From Xiphophorus maculatus (taxonomy: Eukaryota > Chordata > Actinopteri > Cyprinodontiformes > Poeciliidae): DNA of 64,000 nt. The translations under genes were made by a program, and so were the position numbers. Below the pieces are notes generated by a model. The model searched no databases and had not been told where the DNA came from. It saw only the letters and a program-made list of their open reading frames with translations. Positions 25,682-34,902 of the stretch are shown piece by piece (position 1 is the stretch's first letter; every line of letters begins with the position of its first letter). Where the stretch lies: the NCBI RefSeq assembly GCF_002775205.1, contig NC_036462.1, forward strand, positions 32,851,114 through 32,915,113, written 5' to 3'.

Positions 25682-25753
25682 GGTTCTATGGTGTAATGTT
25701 TAGCACTCTGGACTCTGACTCCAGCAATCTGAGTTCAAGTCTCAGTAGAACCT
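25682..25753 (+). tRNA. trnaq-cug: tRNA-Gln (CTG), G19T
   Basis: The second G of the D-loop GG pair is T, which removes the G19-C56 tertiary contact and changes the end of the A box. Confidence 0.85.
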
Positions 25754-25981
25754 TTTGTCTTTTCTCCTAATTTCATCAATATATCTTTTCATTTCAGGGC
25801 AAGTTAATGGACTACAATGTGAAATTTGGAGCAAGTATACGTCTGCCCGATTTCTCACCAACATACTGGGGTCTCTGAGAGGATCTGTGGTATAACTATT
25901 TGACATTGTATCATGCGTAGCGATGACATTATTCTTTGACTAATTTTGGACCCTCTACTGGGAAGTACTCAAAGAGAAAGA

Positions 25982-26019
25982 GTTTCTGTAGTGTAGTGGT
26001 TCGAAACCAGACAGAAACA
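25982..26019 (+). pseudogene. tRNA-Val, internally deleted (38 nt)
   Basis: Third copy of the GGTT-joined deletion, here in a plain 508-type unit, which is thus shortened to 473 bp. No such copy occurs farther right. Confidence 0.9.
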
Positions 26020-26154
26020 GACCTTGTAGGTTATGCTTTTCACAATGTGTAGTGAGACATCAAGTCTTCCTGTAATGTGAAGGATTATATGGTAATCAAC
26101 TGTAATGGAGGTATCGTTAAAATCAAGTCTACTACTCCTTAATTGACACTTGAA

Positions 26155-26226
26155 GGTTCTATGGTGTATTGGTTAGCACTCTGGACTCTGACTCCAGCAA
26201 TCTGAGTTCAAGTCTCAGTAGAACCT
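26155..26226 (+). tRNA. trnaq-cug: tRNA-Gln (CTG), A15T
   Basis: First of the A15T class: the D-loop reads ATTGGTTA instead of AATGGTTA. Position 15 forms the Levitt pair with 48, and the base also lies in the A box, so both folding and transcription may suffer. Confidence 0.88.
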
Positions 26227-26454
26227 TTTGTCTTTTCTCCTAATTTCATCAATATATCTTTTCATTTCAGGGCAAGTTAATGGACTACAATGTGAAATTT
26301 GGCGCAAGTATACGTCTGCCCGATTTCTCACCAACATACTGGGGTCTCTGAGAGGATCTGTGGTATAACTATTTGACATTGTATCATGCGTAGCGATGAC
26401 ATTATTCTTAGACAAATTTTGGACCCTCTACTGGGAAGTACTCAAAGAGAAAGA

Positions 26455-26527
26455 GTTTCTGTAGTGTAGTGGTTATCACGTTTGCTTAACACGCAAAAGG
26501 TCTCTGGTTCGAAACCAGACAGAAACA
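26455..26527 (+). tRNA. trnav-aac: tRNA-Val (AAC), reference copy
   Basis: 73-nt gene with no intron and no encoded CCA. It decodes GUU, GUC and GUA once A34 becomes inosine. Acceptor GTTTCTG pairs fully with CAGAAAC, discriminator A73. D-loop AGTGGTTA. Anticodon stem TTTGC/GCAAA around TTAACAC (anticodon AAC). T-stem TCTGG/CCAGA with loop TTCGAAA. A box TAGTGTAGTGG and B box GGTTCGAAACC match the RNA polymerase III consensus. The nearest TTTT is about 18 nt after the gene. Against the canonical vertebrate gene (from memory), several G-C pairs are replaced by A-T pairs in both arms. Confidence 0.96.
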
Positions 26528-26662
26528 GACCTTGTAGGTTATGCTTTTCACAATGTGTAGTGAGACATCAAGTCTTCCTGTAATGTGAAGTATTATATGG
26601 CAATCAACTGTAATGCAGGGATCGTTAAAATCAAGTCTACTACTCCTTAAATGACACTTGAA

Positions 26663-26734
26663 GGTTCTATGGTGTAATGGTTAGCACTCTGGACTCTGAT
26701 TCCAGCAATCTGAGTTCAAGTCTCAGTAGAACCT
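26663..26734 (+). tRNA. trnaq-cug: tRNA-Gln (CTG), T38
   Basis: The anticodon loop is CTCTGAT; other array CTG copies have C at this position. Shared only with 27679, two units on. Confidence 0.92.
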
Positions 26735-26962
26735 TTTGTCTTTTCTCCTAATTTCATCAATATATCTTTTCATTTCAGGGCAAGTTAATGGACTACAATG
26801 TGAAATTTGGCGCAAGTATACGTCTGCCCGATTTCTCACCAACATACTGGGGTCTCTGAGAGGATCTGTGGTATAACTATTTGACATTGTATCATGCGTA
26901 GCGATGACATTATTCTTAGACAAATTTTGGACCCTCTACTGGGAAGTACTCAAAGAGAAAGA

Positions 26963-27035
26963 GTTTCTGTAGTGTAGTGGTTATCACGTTTGCTTAACAC
27001 GCAAAAGGTCTCTGGTTCGAAACCAGACAGAAACA
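26963..27035 (+). tRNA. trnav-aac: tRNA-Val (AAC)
   Basis: Consensus gene in a run of 508-bp units (26155 to 29203). Confidence 0.95.
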
Positions 27036-27170
27036 GACCTTGTAGGTTATGCTTTTCACAATGTGTAGTGAGACATCAAGTCTTCCTGTAATGTGAAGGA
27101 TTATATGGCAATCAACTGTAATGCAGGTATTGTTAAAATCAAGTCTACTACTCCTTAATTGACACTTGAA

Positions 27171-27242
27171 GGTTCTATGGTGTAATGGTTAGCACTCTGG
27201 ACTCTGACTCCAGCAATCTGATTTCAAGTCTCAGTAGAACCT
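27171..27242 (+). tRNA. trnaq-cug: tRNA-Gln (CTG), G53T
   Basis: The last T-stem base is T, giving a T-C mismatch next to the T-loop and breaking the conserved 53-61 pair within the B box. Confidence 0.85.
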
Positions 27243-27470
27243 TTTGTCTTTTCTCCTAATTTCATCAATATATCTTTTCATTTCAGGGCAAGTTAATGGA
27301 CTACAATGTGAAATTTGGCGCAAGTATACGTCTGCCCGATTTCTCACCAACATACTGGGGTCTCTGAGAGGATCTGTGGTATAACTATTTGACATTGTAT
27401 CATGCGTAGCGATGACATTATTCTTAGACAAATTTTGGACCCTCTACTGGGAAGTACTCAAAGAGAAAGA

Positions 27471-27543
27471 GTTTCTGTAGTGTAGTGGTTATCACGTTTG
27501 CTTAACACGCAAAAGGTCTCTGGTTCGAAACCAGACAGAAACA
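27471..27543 (+). tRNA. trnav-aac: tRNA-Val (AAC)
   Basis: Consensus gene, partner of the G53T Gln copy. Confidence 0.95.
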
Positions 27544-27678
27544 GACCTTGTAGGTTATGCTTTTCACAATGTGTAGTGAGACATCAAGTCTTCCTGTAAT
27601 GTGAAGTATTATATGGCAATCAACTGTAATGCAGGGATCGTTAAAATCAAGTCTACTACTCCTTAAATGACACTTGAA

Positions 27679-27750
27679 GGTTCTATGGTGTAATGGTTAG
27701 CACTCTGGACTCTGATTCCAGCAATCTGAGTTCAAGTCTCAGTAGAACCT
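27679..27750 (+). tRNA. trnaq-cug: tRNA-Gln (CTG), T38
   Basis: Same CTCTGAT loop as 26663, exactly 1016 bp earlier: evidence for a two-unit (2 x 508) duplication. Confidence 0.92.
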
Positions 27751-27985
27751 TTTGTCTTTTCTCCTAATTTCATCAATATATCTTTTCATTTCAGGGCAAG
27801 TTAATGGACTACAATGTGAAATTTGGCGCAAGTATACGTCTGCCCGATTTCTCACCAACATACTGGGGTCTCTGAGAGGATCTGTGGTATAACTATTTGA
27901 CATTGTATCATGCGTAGCGATGACATTATTCTTAGACAAATTTTGGACCCTCTACTGGGAAGTACTCAAAGAGAAAGAGTTTCTG

Positions 27986-27996
27986 TAGTGTAGTGG
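27986..27996 (+). promoter_or_regulatory. Pol III A box of tRNA-Val
   Basis: TAGTGTAGTGG, a full match to the A-box consensus, inside the gene. Confidence 0.9.
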
Positions 27997-28029
27997 TTAT
28001 CACGTTTGCTTAACACGCAAAAGGTCTCT

Positions 28030-28040
28030 GGTTCGAAACC
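28030..28040 (+). promoter_or_regulatory. Pol III B box of tRNA-Val
   Basis: GGTTCGAAACC, close to the ideal TFIIIC-binding B box. Confidence 0.92.
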
Positions 28041-28068
28041 AGACAGAAACAGACCTTGTAGGTTATGC

Positions 28069-28072
28069 TTTT
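28069..28072 (+). terminator. Pol III T4 terminator of tRNA-Val (AAC)
   Basis: First TTTT after the gene, leaving a trailer of about 17 nt. The same position applies to units with the GACCTTG-type downstream spacer. Confidence 0.7.
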
Positions 28073-28193
28073 CACAATGTGTAGTGAGACATCAAGTCTT
28101 CCTGTAATGTGAAGGATTATATGGCAATCAACTGTAATGCAGGTATTGTTAAAATCAAGTCTACTACTCCTTAATTGACACTTGAAGGTTCTA

Positions 28194-28204
28194 TGGTGTA
28201 ATGG
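28194..28204 (+). promoter_or_regulatory. Pol III A box of tRNA-Gln
   Basis: TGGTGTAATGG. The A15T class changes this to TGGTGTATTGG. Confidence 0.88.
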
Positions 28205-28235
28205 TTAGCACTCTGGACTCTGACTCCAGCAATCT

Positions 28236-28246
28236 GAGTTCAAGTC
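28236..28246 (+). promoter_or_regulatory. Pol III B box of tRNA-Gln
   Basis: GAGTTCAAGTC, the usual weaker B box of Gln genes (A where the consensus has G at 57). Confidence 0.85.
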
Positions 28247-28257
28247 TCAGTAGAACC

Positions 28258-28261
28258 TTTT
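28258..28261 (+). terminator. Pol III T4 terminator of tRNA-Gln (CTG)
   Basis: TTTT overlaps the discriminator base. A second TTTT at 28265-28268 acts as backup. Confidence 0.8.
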
Positions 28262-28486
28262 GTCTTTTCTCCTAATTTCATCAATATATCTTTTCATTTC
28301 AGGGCAAGTTAATGGACTACAATGTGAAATTTGGCGCAAGTATACGTCTGCCCGATTTCTCACCAACATACTGGGGTCTCTGAGAGGATCTGTGGTATAA
28401 CTATTTGACATTGTATCATGCGTAGCGATGACATTATTCTTAGACAAATTTTGGACCCTCTACTGGGAAGTACTCAAAGAGAAAGA

Positions 28487-28559
28487 GTTTCTGTATTGTA
28501 GTGGTTATCACGTTTGCTTAACACGCAAAAGGTCTCTGGTTCGAAACCAGACAGAAACA
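28487..28559 (+). tRNA. trnav-aac: tRNA-Val (AAC), G10T
   Basis: G10 is T, breaking the first D-stem pair and the A box. A private change of this copy. Confidence 0.85.
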
Positions 28560-28694
28560 GACCTTGTAGGTTATGCTTTTCACAATGTGTAGTGAGACAT
28601 CAAGTCTTCCTGTAATGTGAAGGATTATATGGCAATCAACTGTAATGCAGGTATTGTTAAAATCAAGTCTACTACTCCTTAAATGCTACTTGAA

Positions 28695-28766
28695 GGTTCT
28701 ATGGTGTAATGGTTAGCACTCTGGACTCTGACTCCAGCAATCTGAGTTCAAGTCTCAGTAGAACCT
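28695..28766 (+). tRNA. trnaq-cug: tRNA-Gln (CTG)
   Basis: Consensus gene. From here the upstream spacer has the TTAAATGC form rather than TTAATTGACA. Confidence 0.95.
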
Positions 28767-28994
28767 TTTGTCTTTTCTCCTAATTTCATCAATATATCTT
28801 TTCATTTCAGGGCAAGTTAATGGACTACAATGTGAAATATGGCGCAAGTATACATCTGCCCGATTTCTCACCAACATACTGGGGTCTCTGAGAGGATCTG
28901 TGGTATAACTATTTGACATTGTATCATGCGTAGCGATGACATTATTCTTAGACAAATTTTGGACCCTCTACTGGGAAGTACTCAAAGAGAAAGA

Positions 28995-29067
28995 GTTTCT
29001 GTAGTGTAGTGGTTATCACGTTTGCTTAACACGCAAAAGGTCTCTGGTTCGAAACCAGACAGAAACA
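28995..29067 (+). tRNA. trnav-aac: tRNA-Val (AAC)
   Basis: Consensus gene, last of the AAC run before the 1167-bp repeats. Confidence 0.95.
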
Positions 29068-29202
29068 GACCTTGTAGGTTATGCTTTTCACAATGTGTAG
29101 TGAGACATCAAGTCTTCCTGTAATGTGAAGTATTATATGGCAATCAACTGTAATGCAGGTATTGTTAAAATCAAGTCTACTACTCCTTAAATGCCACTTG
29201 AA

Positions 29203-29274
29203 GGTTCTATGGTGTAATGGTTAGCACTCTGGACTCTGACTCCAGCAATCTGAGTTCAAGTCTCAGTAGAACCT
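29203..29274 (+). tRNA. trnaq-cug: tRNA-Gln (CTG)
   Basis: Consensus gene opening the first four-gene, 1167-bp unit. Confidence 0.95.
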
Positions 29275-29502
29275 TTTGTCTTTTCTCCTAATTTCATCAA
29301 TATATCTTTTCATTTCAGGGCAAGTTAATGGACTACAATGTGAAATATGGCGCAAGTATACGTCTGCCCGATTTCTCACCAACATACTGGGGTCTCTGAG
29401 AGGATCTGTGGTATAACTATTTGACATTGTATCATGCGTAGCGATGACATTATTCTTAGACAAATTTTGGACCCTCTACTGGGAAGTACTCAAAGAGAAA
29501 GA

Positions 29503-29575
29503 GTTTCTGTAGTGTAGTGGTTATCACGTTTGCTTCACACGCAAAAGGTCTCTGGTTCGAAACCAGACAGAAACA
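29503..29575 (+). tRNA. trnav-cac: tRNA-Val (CAC), reference copy
   Basis: Identical to the Val-AAC consensus except A34 to C, so the loop is TTCACAC and the tRNA reads GUG. The downstream spacer differs: TTTT occurs 3 nt after the gene (29578-29581) and the flank reads GTGGGTTATGCTC. All 15 CAC copies lie 208 bp before a Gln-TTG gene and look intact. Confidence 0.96.
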
Positions 29576-29577
29576 GC

Positions 29578-29581
29578 TTTT
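29578..29581 (+). terminator. Pol III T4 terminator of tRNA-Val (CAC)
   Basis: TTTT two bases after the gene end, closer than in Val-AAC units. Confidence 0.75.
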
Positions 29582-29710
29582 GTGGGTTATGCTCTTCACA
29601 ATGTGTAGTTACACATCAAGCCTTCCTGTTATGTGAATCATTATATCGCAACCGACTTTAATGAAGGGATCTTTGAAATCAAGTGTACCGCTCTTTCATT
29701 GACATGTGAT

Positions 29711-29782
29711 GGTTCTATGGTGTAATGGTTAGCACTCTGGGCTTTGAATCCAGAGATCTGAGTTCAAGTCTCAGTAGAACCT
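29711..29782 (+). tRNA. trnaq-uug: tRNA-Gln (TTG)
   Basis: Consensus TTG gene, unit 1 of the 1167-bp series. The following spacer carries an internal duplication with GAGGATCTGTGG at 29901 and again at 30059. Confidence 0.95.
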
Positions 29783-29807
29783 TATGTCCTTAAATCTTCA
29801 ATATATC

Positions 29808-29811
29808 TTTT
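29808..29811 (+). terminator. Distal Pol III T4 after tRNA-Gln (TTG)
   Basis: First TTTT after the gene, 26 nt downstream. The immediate flank TTATGTCC has no T run. Confidence 0.6.
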
Positions 29812-30161
29812 CATTTCAAGGCAAGTTAATGGACTATAATGTGAAATTTAACACAAGTATAAGGCTGCCCGCTTTTTCACCAACATACTGTGCTCTCTGA
29901 GAGGATCTGTGGTATAACTATTTGACATTGTATCATGCCCATCGATGATATTAGGCAAGAACAAATTTTCATTCCAAGATTAGTCTATGGACAACATTGT
30001 GAAATTTGTCACAAGTATAAGTCTGCCCGTTTGTTCACCAACATACTGGAGTCTCTGAGAGGATCTGTGGTATAACTATTTGACATTGTTCCATGCACAT
30101 CGATGACATTATTGTTTAACAGATTTTGAACTCTCTACCCGGAACTCTTCAGAGAGAAAGT

Positions 30162-30234
30162 GTTTCTGTAGTGTAGTGATTATCACGTTTGCTTAACACG
30201 CAAAAGGTCTCTGGTTCGAAACCAGACAGAAACA
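30162..30234 (+). tRNA. trnav-aac: tRNA-Val (AAC), G19A
   Basis: First of a class with D-loop AGTGATTA: G19 is A, losing the G19-C56 contact and altering the A-box end. It sits after the long TTG spacer, with GTGTTTCTG at its start instead of GAGTTTCTG. Confidence 0.88.
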
Positions 30235-30369
30235 GACCTTGTAGGTTATGCTTTTCACAATGTGTAGTGAGACATCAAGTCTTCCTGTAATGTGAAGGAT
30301 TATATGGTAATCAACTGTAATGCAGGTATCGTTAAAATCAAGTCTACTACTCCTTAATTGACACTTGAA

Positions 30370-30441
30370 GGTTCTATGGTGTAATGGTTAGCACTCTGGA
30401 CTCTGACTCCAGCAATCTGAGTTCAAGTCTCAGTAGAACCT
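30370..30441 (+). tRNA. trnaq-cug: tRNA-Gln (CTG)
   Basis: Consensus gene of 1167-bp unit 2; units 3 to 5 differ by A15T and C71T. Confidence 0.95.
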
Positions 30442-30669
30442 TTTGTCTTTTCTCCTAATTTCATCAATATATCTTTTCATTTCAGGGCAAGTTAATGGAC
30501 TACAATGTGAAATTTGGCGCAAGTATACGTCTGCCCGATTTCTCACCAACATACTGGGGTCTCTGAGAGGATCTGTGGTATAACTATTTGACATTGTATC
30601 ATGCGTAGCGATGACATTATTCTTAGACAAATTTTGGACCCTCTACTGGGAAGTACTCAAAGAGAAAGA

Positions 30670-30742
30670 GTTTCTGTAGTGTAGTGGTTATCACGTTTGC
30701 TTCACACGCAAAAGGTCTCTGGTTCGAAACCAGACAGAAACA
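30670..30742 (+). tRNA. trnav-cac: tRNA-Val (CAC)
   Basis: Consensus, 1167-bp unit 2. Confidence 0.95.
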
Positions 30743-30877
30743 GCTTTTGTGGGTTATGCTCTTCACAATGTGTAGTTACACATCAAGCCTTCCTGTTATG
30801 TGAATCATTATATCGCAACCGACTTTAATGAAGGGATCTTTGAAATCAAGTGTACCGCTCTTTCATTGACATGTGAT

Positions 30878-30949
30878 GGTTCTATGGTGTAATGGTTAGC
30901 ACTCTGGGCTTTGAATCCAGAGATCTGAGTTCAAGTCTCAGTAGAACCT
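30878..30949 (+). tRNA. trnaq-uug: tRNA-Gln (TTG)
   Basis: Consensus, 1167-bp unit 2. Confidence 0.95.
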
Positions 30950-31328
30950 TATGTCCTTAAATCTTCAATATATCTTTTCATTTCAAGGCAAGTTAATGGA
31001 CTATAATGTGAAATTTAACACAAGTATAAGGCTGCCCGCTTTTTCACCAACATACTGTGCTCTCTGAGAGGATCTGTGGTATAACTATTTGACATTGTAT
31101 CATGCCCATCGATGATATTAGGCAAGAACAAATTTTGATTCCAAGATTAGTCTATGGACAACATTGTGAAATTTGTCACAAGTATAAGTCTGCCCGTTTG
31201 TTCACCAACATACTGGAGTCTCTGAGAGGATCTGTGGTATAACTATTTGACATTGTTCCATGCACATCGATGACATTATTGTTTAACAGATTTTGAACCC
31301 TCTACCCGGAACTCTTCAGAGAGAAAGT

Positions 31329-31401
31329 GTTTCTGTAGTGTAGTGATTATCACGTTTGCTTAACACGCAAAAGGTCTCTGGTTCGAAACCAGACAGAAAC
31401 A
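31329..31401 (+). tRNA. trnav-aac: tRNA-Val (AAC), G19A
   Basis: G19A class, unit 2. Confidence 0.88.
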
Positions 31402-31536
31402 GACCTTGTAGGTTATGCTTTTCACAATGTGTAGTGAGACGTCAAGTCTTCCTGTAATGTGAAGGATTATATGGTAATCAACTGTAATGCAGGTATCGTT
31501 AAAATCAAGTCTACTACTCCTTAATTGACACTTGAA

Positions 31537-31608
31537 GGTTCTATGGTGTATTGGTTAGCACTCTGGACTCTGACTCCAGCAATCTGAGTTCAAGTCTCAG
31601 TAGAATCT
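31537..31608 (+). tRNA. trnaq-cug: tRNA-Gln (CTG), A15T and C71T
   Basis: A15T plus T at 71, making a G2-T71 wobble in the acceptor stem. First of six copies with this pair of changes. Confidence 0.87.
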
Positions 31609-31836
31609 TTTGTCTTTTCTCCTAATTTCATCAATATATCTTTTCATTTCAGGGCAAGTTAATGGACTACAATGTGAAATTTGGCGCAAGTATACGTCTG
31701 CCCGATTTCTCACCAACATACTGGGGTCTCTGAGAGGATCTGTGGTATAACTATTTGACATTGTATCATGCGTAGCGATGACATTATTCTTAGACAAATT
31801 TTGGACCCTCTACTGGGAAGTACTCAACGAGAAAGA

Positions 31837-31909
31837 GTTTCTGTAGTGTAGTGGTTATCACGTTTGCTTCACACGCAAAAGGTCTCTGGTTCGAAACCAG
31901 ACAGAAACA
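31837..31909 (+). tRNA. trnav-cac: tRNA-Val (CAC)
   Basis: Consensus gene; upstream flank has the AACGAG variant. Confidence 0.95.
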
Positions 31910-32044
31910 GCTTTTGTGGGTTATGCTCTTCACAATGTGTAGTTACACATCAAGCCTTCCTGTTATGTGAATCATTATATCGCAACCGACTTTAATGAAG
32001 GGATCTTTGAAATCAAGTGTACCGCTCTTTCATTGACATGTGAT

Positions 32045-32116
32045 GGTTCTATGGTGTAATGGTTAGCACTCTGGGCTTTGAATCCAGAGATCTGAGTTCA
32101 AGTCACAGTAGAACCT
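32045..32116 (+). tRNA. trnaq-uug: tRNA-Gln (TTG), T62A
   Basis: The 3' arm of the T-stem reads CACAG, an A-A mismatch with position 52. Private to this copy. Confidence 0.87.
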
Positions 32117-32495
32117 TATGTCCTTAAATCTTCAATATATCTTTTCATTTCAAGGCAAGTTAATGGACTATAATGTGAAATTTAACACAAGTATAAGGCT
32201 GCCCGCTTTTTCACCAACATACTGTGCTCTCTGAGAGGATCTGTGGTATAACTATTTGACATTGTATCATGCCCATCGATGATATTAGGCAAGAACAAAT
32301 TTTGATTCCAAGATTAGTCTATGGACAACATTGTGAAATTTGTCACAAGTATAAGTCTGCCCGTTTGTTCACCAACATACTGGAGTCTCTGAGAGGATCT
32401 GTGGTATAACTATTTGACATTGTTCCATGCACATCGATGACATTATTGTTTAACAGATTTTGAACCCTCTACCCGGAACTCTTCAGAGAGAAAGT

Positions 32496-32568
32496 GTTTC
32501 TGTAGTGTAGTGATTATCACGTTTGCTTAACACGCAAAAGGTCTCTGGTTCGAAACCAGACAGAAACA
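32496..32568 (+). tRNA. trnav-aac: tRNA-Val (AAC), G19A
   Basis: G19A class, unit 3. Confidence 0.88.
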
Positions 32569-32703
32569 GACCTTGTAGGTTATGCTTTTCACAATGTGTA
32601 GTGAGACGTCAAGTCTTCCTGTAATGTGAAGGATTATATGGTAATCAACTGTAATGCAGGTATCGTTAAAATCAAGTCTACTACTCCTTAATTGACACTT
32701 GAA

Positions 32704-32775
32704 GGTTCTATGGTGTATTGGTTAGCACTCTGGACTCTGACTCCAGCAATCTGAGTTCAAGTCTCAGTAGAATCT
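32704..32775 (+). tRNA. trnaq-cug: tRNA-Gln (CTG), A15T and C71T
   Basis: Same double change as 31537, one 1167-bp unit on. Confidence 0.87.
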
Positions 32776-33003
32776 TTTGTCTTTTCTCCTAATTTCATCA
32801 ATATATCTTTTCATTTCAGGGCAAGTTAATGGACTACAATGTGAAATTTGGCGCAAGTATACGTCTGCCCGATTTCTCACCAACATACTGGGGTCTCTGA
32901 GAGGATCTGTGGTATAACTATTTGACATTGTATCATGCGTAGCGATGACATTATTCTTAGACAAATTTTGGACCCTCTACTGGGAAGTACTCAACGAGAA
33001 AGA

Positions 33004-33076
33004 GTTTCTGTAGTGTAGTGGTTATCACGTTTGCTTCACACGCAAAAGGTCTCTGGTTCGAAACCAGACAGAAACA
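33004..33076 (+). tRNA. trnav-cac: tRNA-Val (CAC)
   Basis: Consensus, unit 4. Confidence 0.95.
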
Positions 33077-33211
33077 GCTTTTGTGGGTTATGCTCTTCAC
33101 AATGTGTAGTTACACATCAAGCCTTCCTGTTATGTGAATCATTATATCGCAACCGACTTTAATGAAGGGATCTTTGAAATCAAGTGTACCGCTCTTTCAT
33201 TGACATGTGAT

Positions 33212-33283
33212 GGTTCTATGGTGTAATGGTTAGCACTCTGGGCTTTGAATCCAGAGATCTGAGTTCAAGTCTCAGTAGAACCT
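33212..33283 (+). tRNA. trnaq-uug: tRNA-Gln (TTG)
   Basis: Consensus, unit 4. Confidence 0.95.
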
Positions 33284-33662
33284 TATGTCCTTAAATCTTC
33301 AATATATCTTTTCATTTCAAGGCAAGTTAATGGACTATAATGTGAAATTTAACACAAGTATAAGGCTGCCCGCTTTTTCACCAACATACTGTGCTCTCTG
33401 AGAGGATCTGTGGTATAACTATTTGACATTGTATCATGCCCATCGATGATATTAGGCAAGAACAAATTTTGATTCCAAGATTAGTCTATGGACAACATTG
33501 TGAAATTTGTCACAAGTATAAGTCTGCCCGTTTGTTCACCAACATACTGGAGTCTCTGAGAGGATCTGTGGTATAACTATTTGACATTGTTCCATGCACA
33601 TCGATGACATTATTGTTTAACAGATTTTGAACCCTCTACCCGGAACTCTTCAGAGAGAAAGT

Positions 33663-33735
33663 GTTTCTGTAGTGTAGTGATTATCACGTTTGCTTAACAC
33701 GCAAAAGGTCTCTGGTTCGAAACCAGACAGAAACA
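33663..33735 (+). tRNA. trnav-aac: tRNA-Val (AAC), G19A
   Basis: G19A class, unit 4. Confidence 0.88.
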
Positions 33736-33870
33736 GACCTTGTAGGTTATGCTTTTCACAATGTGTAGTGAGACGTCAAGTCTTCCTGTAATGTGAAGGA
33801 TTATATGGTAATCAACTGTAATGCAGGTATCGTTAAAATCAAGTCTACTACTCCTTAATTGACACTTGAA

Positions 33871-33942
33871 GGTTCTATGGTGTATTGGTTAGCACTCTGG
33901 ACTCTGACTCCAGCAATCTGAGTTCAAGTCTCAGTAGAATCT
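33871..33942 (+). tRNA. trnaq-cug: tRNA-Gln (CTG), A15T and C71T
   Basis: Double-change copy, unit 5. Confidence 0.87.
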
Positions 33943-34170
33943 TTTGTCTTTTCTCCTAATTTCATCAATATATCTTTTCATTTCAGGGCAAGTTAATGGA
34001 CTACAATGTGAAATTTGGCGCAAGTATACGTCTGCCCGATTTCTCACCAACATACTGGGGTCTCTGAGAGGATCTGTGGTATAACTATTTGACATTGTAT
34101 CATGCGTAGCGATGACATTATTCTTAGACAAATTTTGGACCCTCTACTGGGAAGTACTCAACGAGAAAGA

Positions 34171-34243
34171 GTTTCTGTAGTGTAGTGGTTATCACGTTTG
34201 CTTCACACGCAAAAGGTCTCTGGTTCGAAACCAGACAGAAACA
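34171..34243 (+). tRNA. trnav-cac: tRNA-Val (CAC)
   Basis: Consensus, unit 5. Confidence 0.95.
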
Positions 34244-34378
34244 GCTTTTGTGGGTTATGCTCTTCACAATGTGTAGTTACACATCAAGCCTTCCTGTTAT
34301 GTGAATCATTATATCGCAACCGACTTTAATGAAGGGATCTTTGAAATCAAGTGTACCGCTCTTTCATTGACGTGTGAT

Positions 34379-34450
34379 GGTTCTATGGTGTAATGGTTAG
34401 CACTCTGGGCTTTGAATCCAGAGATCTGAGTTCAAGTCTCAGTAGAACCT
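34379..34450 (+). tRNA. trnaq-uug: tRNA-Gln (TTG)
   Basis: Consensus, unit 5. The upstream flank has GACGTGTGAT as at 23225. Confidence 0.95.
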
Positions 34451-34829
34451 TATGTCCTTAAATCTTCAATATATCTTTTCATTTCAAGGCAAGTTAATGG
34501 ACTATAATGTGAAATTTAACACAAGTATAAGGCTGCCCGCTTTTTCACCAACATACTGTGCTCTCTGAGAGGATCTGTGGTATAACTATTTGACATTGTA
34601 TCATGCCCATCGATGATATTAGGCAAGAACAAATTTTCATTCCAAGATTAGTCTATGGACAACATTGTGAAATTTGTCACAAGTATAAGTCTGCCCGTTT
34701 GTTCACCAACATACTGGAGTCTCTGAGAGGATCTGTGGTATAACTATTTGACATTGTTCCATGCACATCGATGACATTATTGTTTAACAGATTTTGAACC
34801 CTCTACCCGGAACTCTTCAGAGAGAAAGT

Positions 34830-34902
34830 GTTTCTGTAGTGTAGTGATTATCACGTTTGCTTAACACGCAAAAGGTCTCTGGTTCGAAACCAGACAGAAA
34901 CA
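34830..34902 (+). tRNA. trnav-aac: tRNA-Val (AAC), G19A
   Basis: G19A class, unit 5. Confidence 0.88.

Larger units (their letters stand above)
27979..28051 (+). tRNA. trnav-aac: tRNA-Val (AAC)
   Basis: Consensus gene; its promoter boxes and terminator are listed separately as examples. Confidence 0.95.
28187..28258 (+). tRNA. trnaq-cug: tRNA-Gln (CTG), reference copy
   Basis: 72-nt gene decoding CAG. Acceptor GGTTCTA pairs with TAGAACC, T73. D-stem GTGT/GCAC, loop AATGGTTA. Anticodon stem CTGGA/TCCAG around CTCTGAC (anticodon CTG). T-stem CTGAG/CTCAG. The odd feature is C at position 38, where the canonical vertebrate gene (from memory) has A; it puts C opposite C32 at the base of the loop in the whole class. 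A TTTT begins at the last base of the gene, so the trailer should be minimal. Confidence 0.96.
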
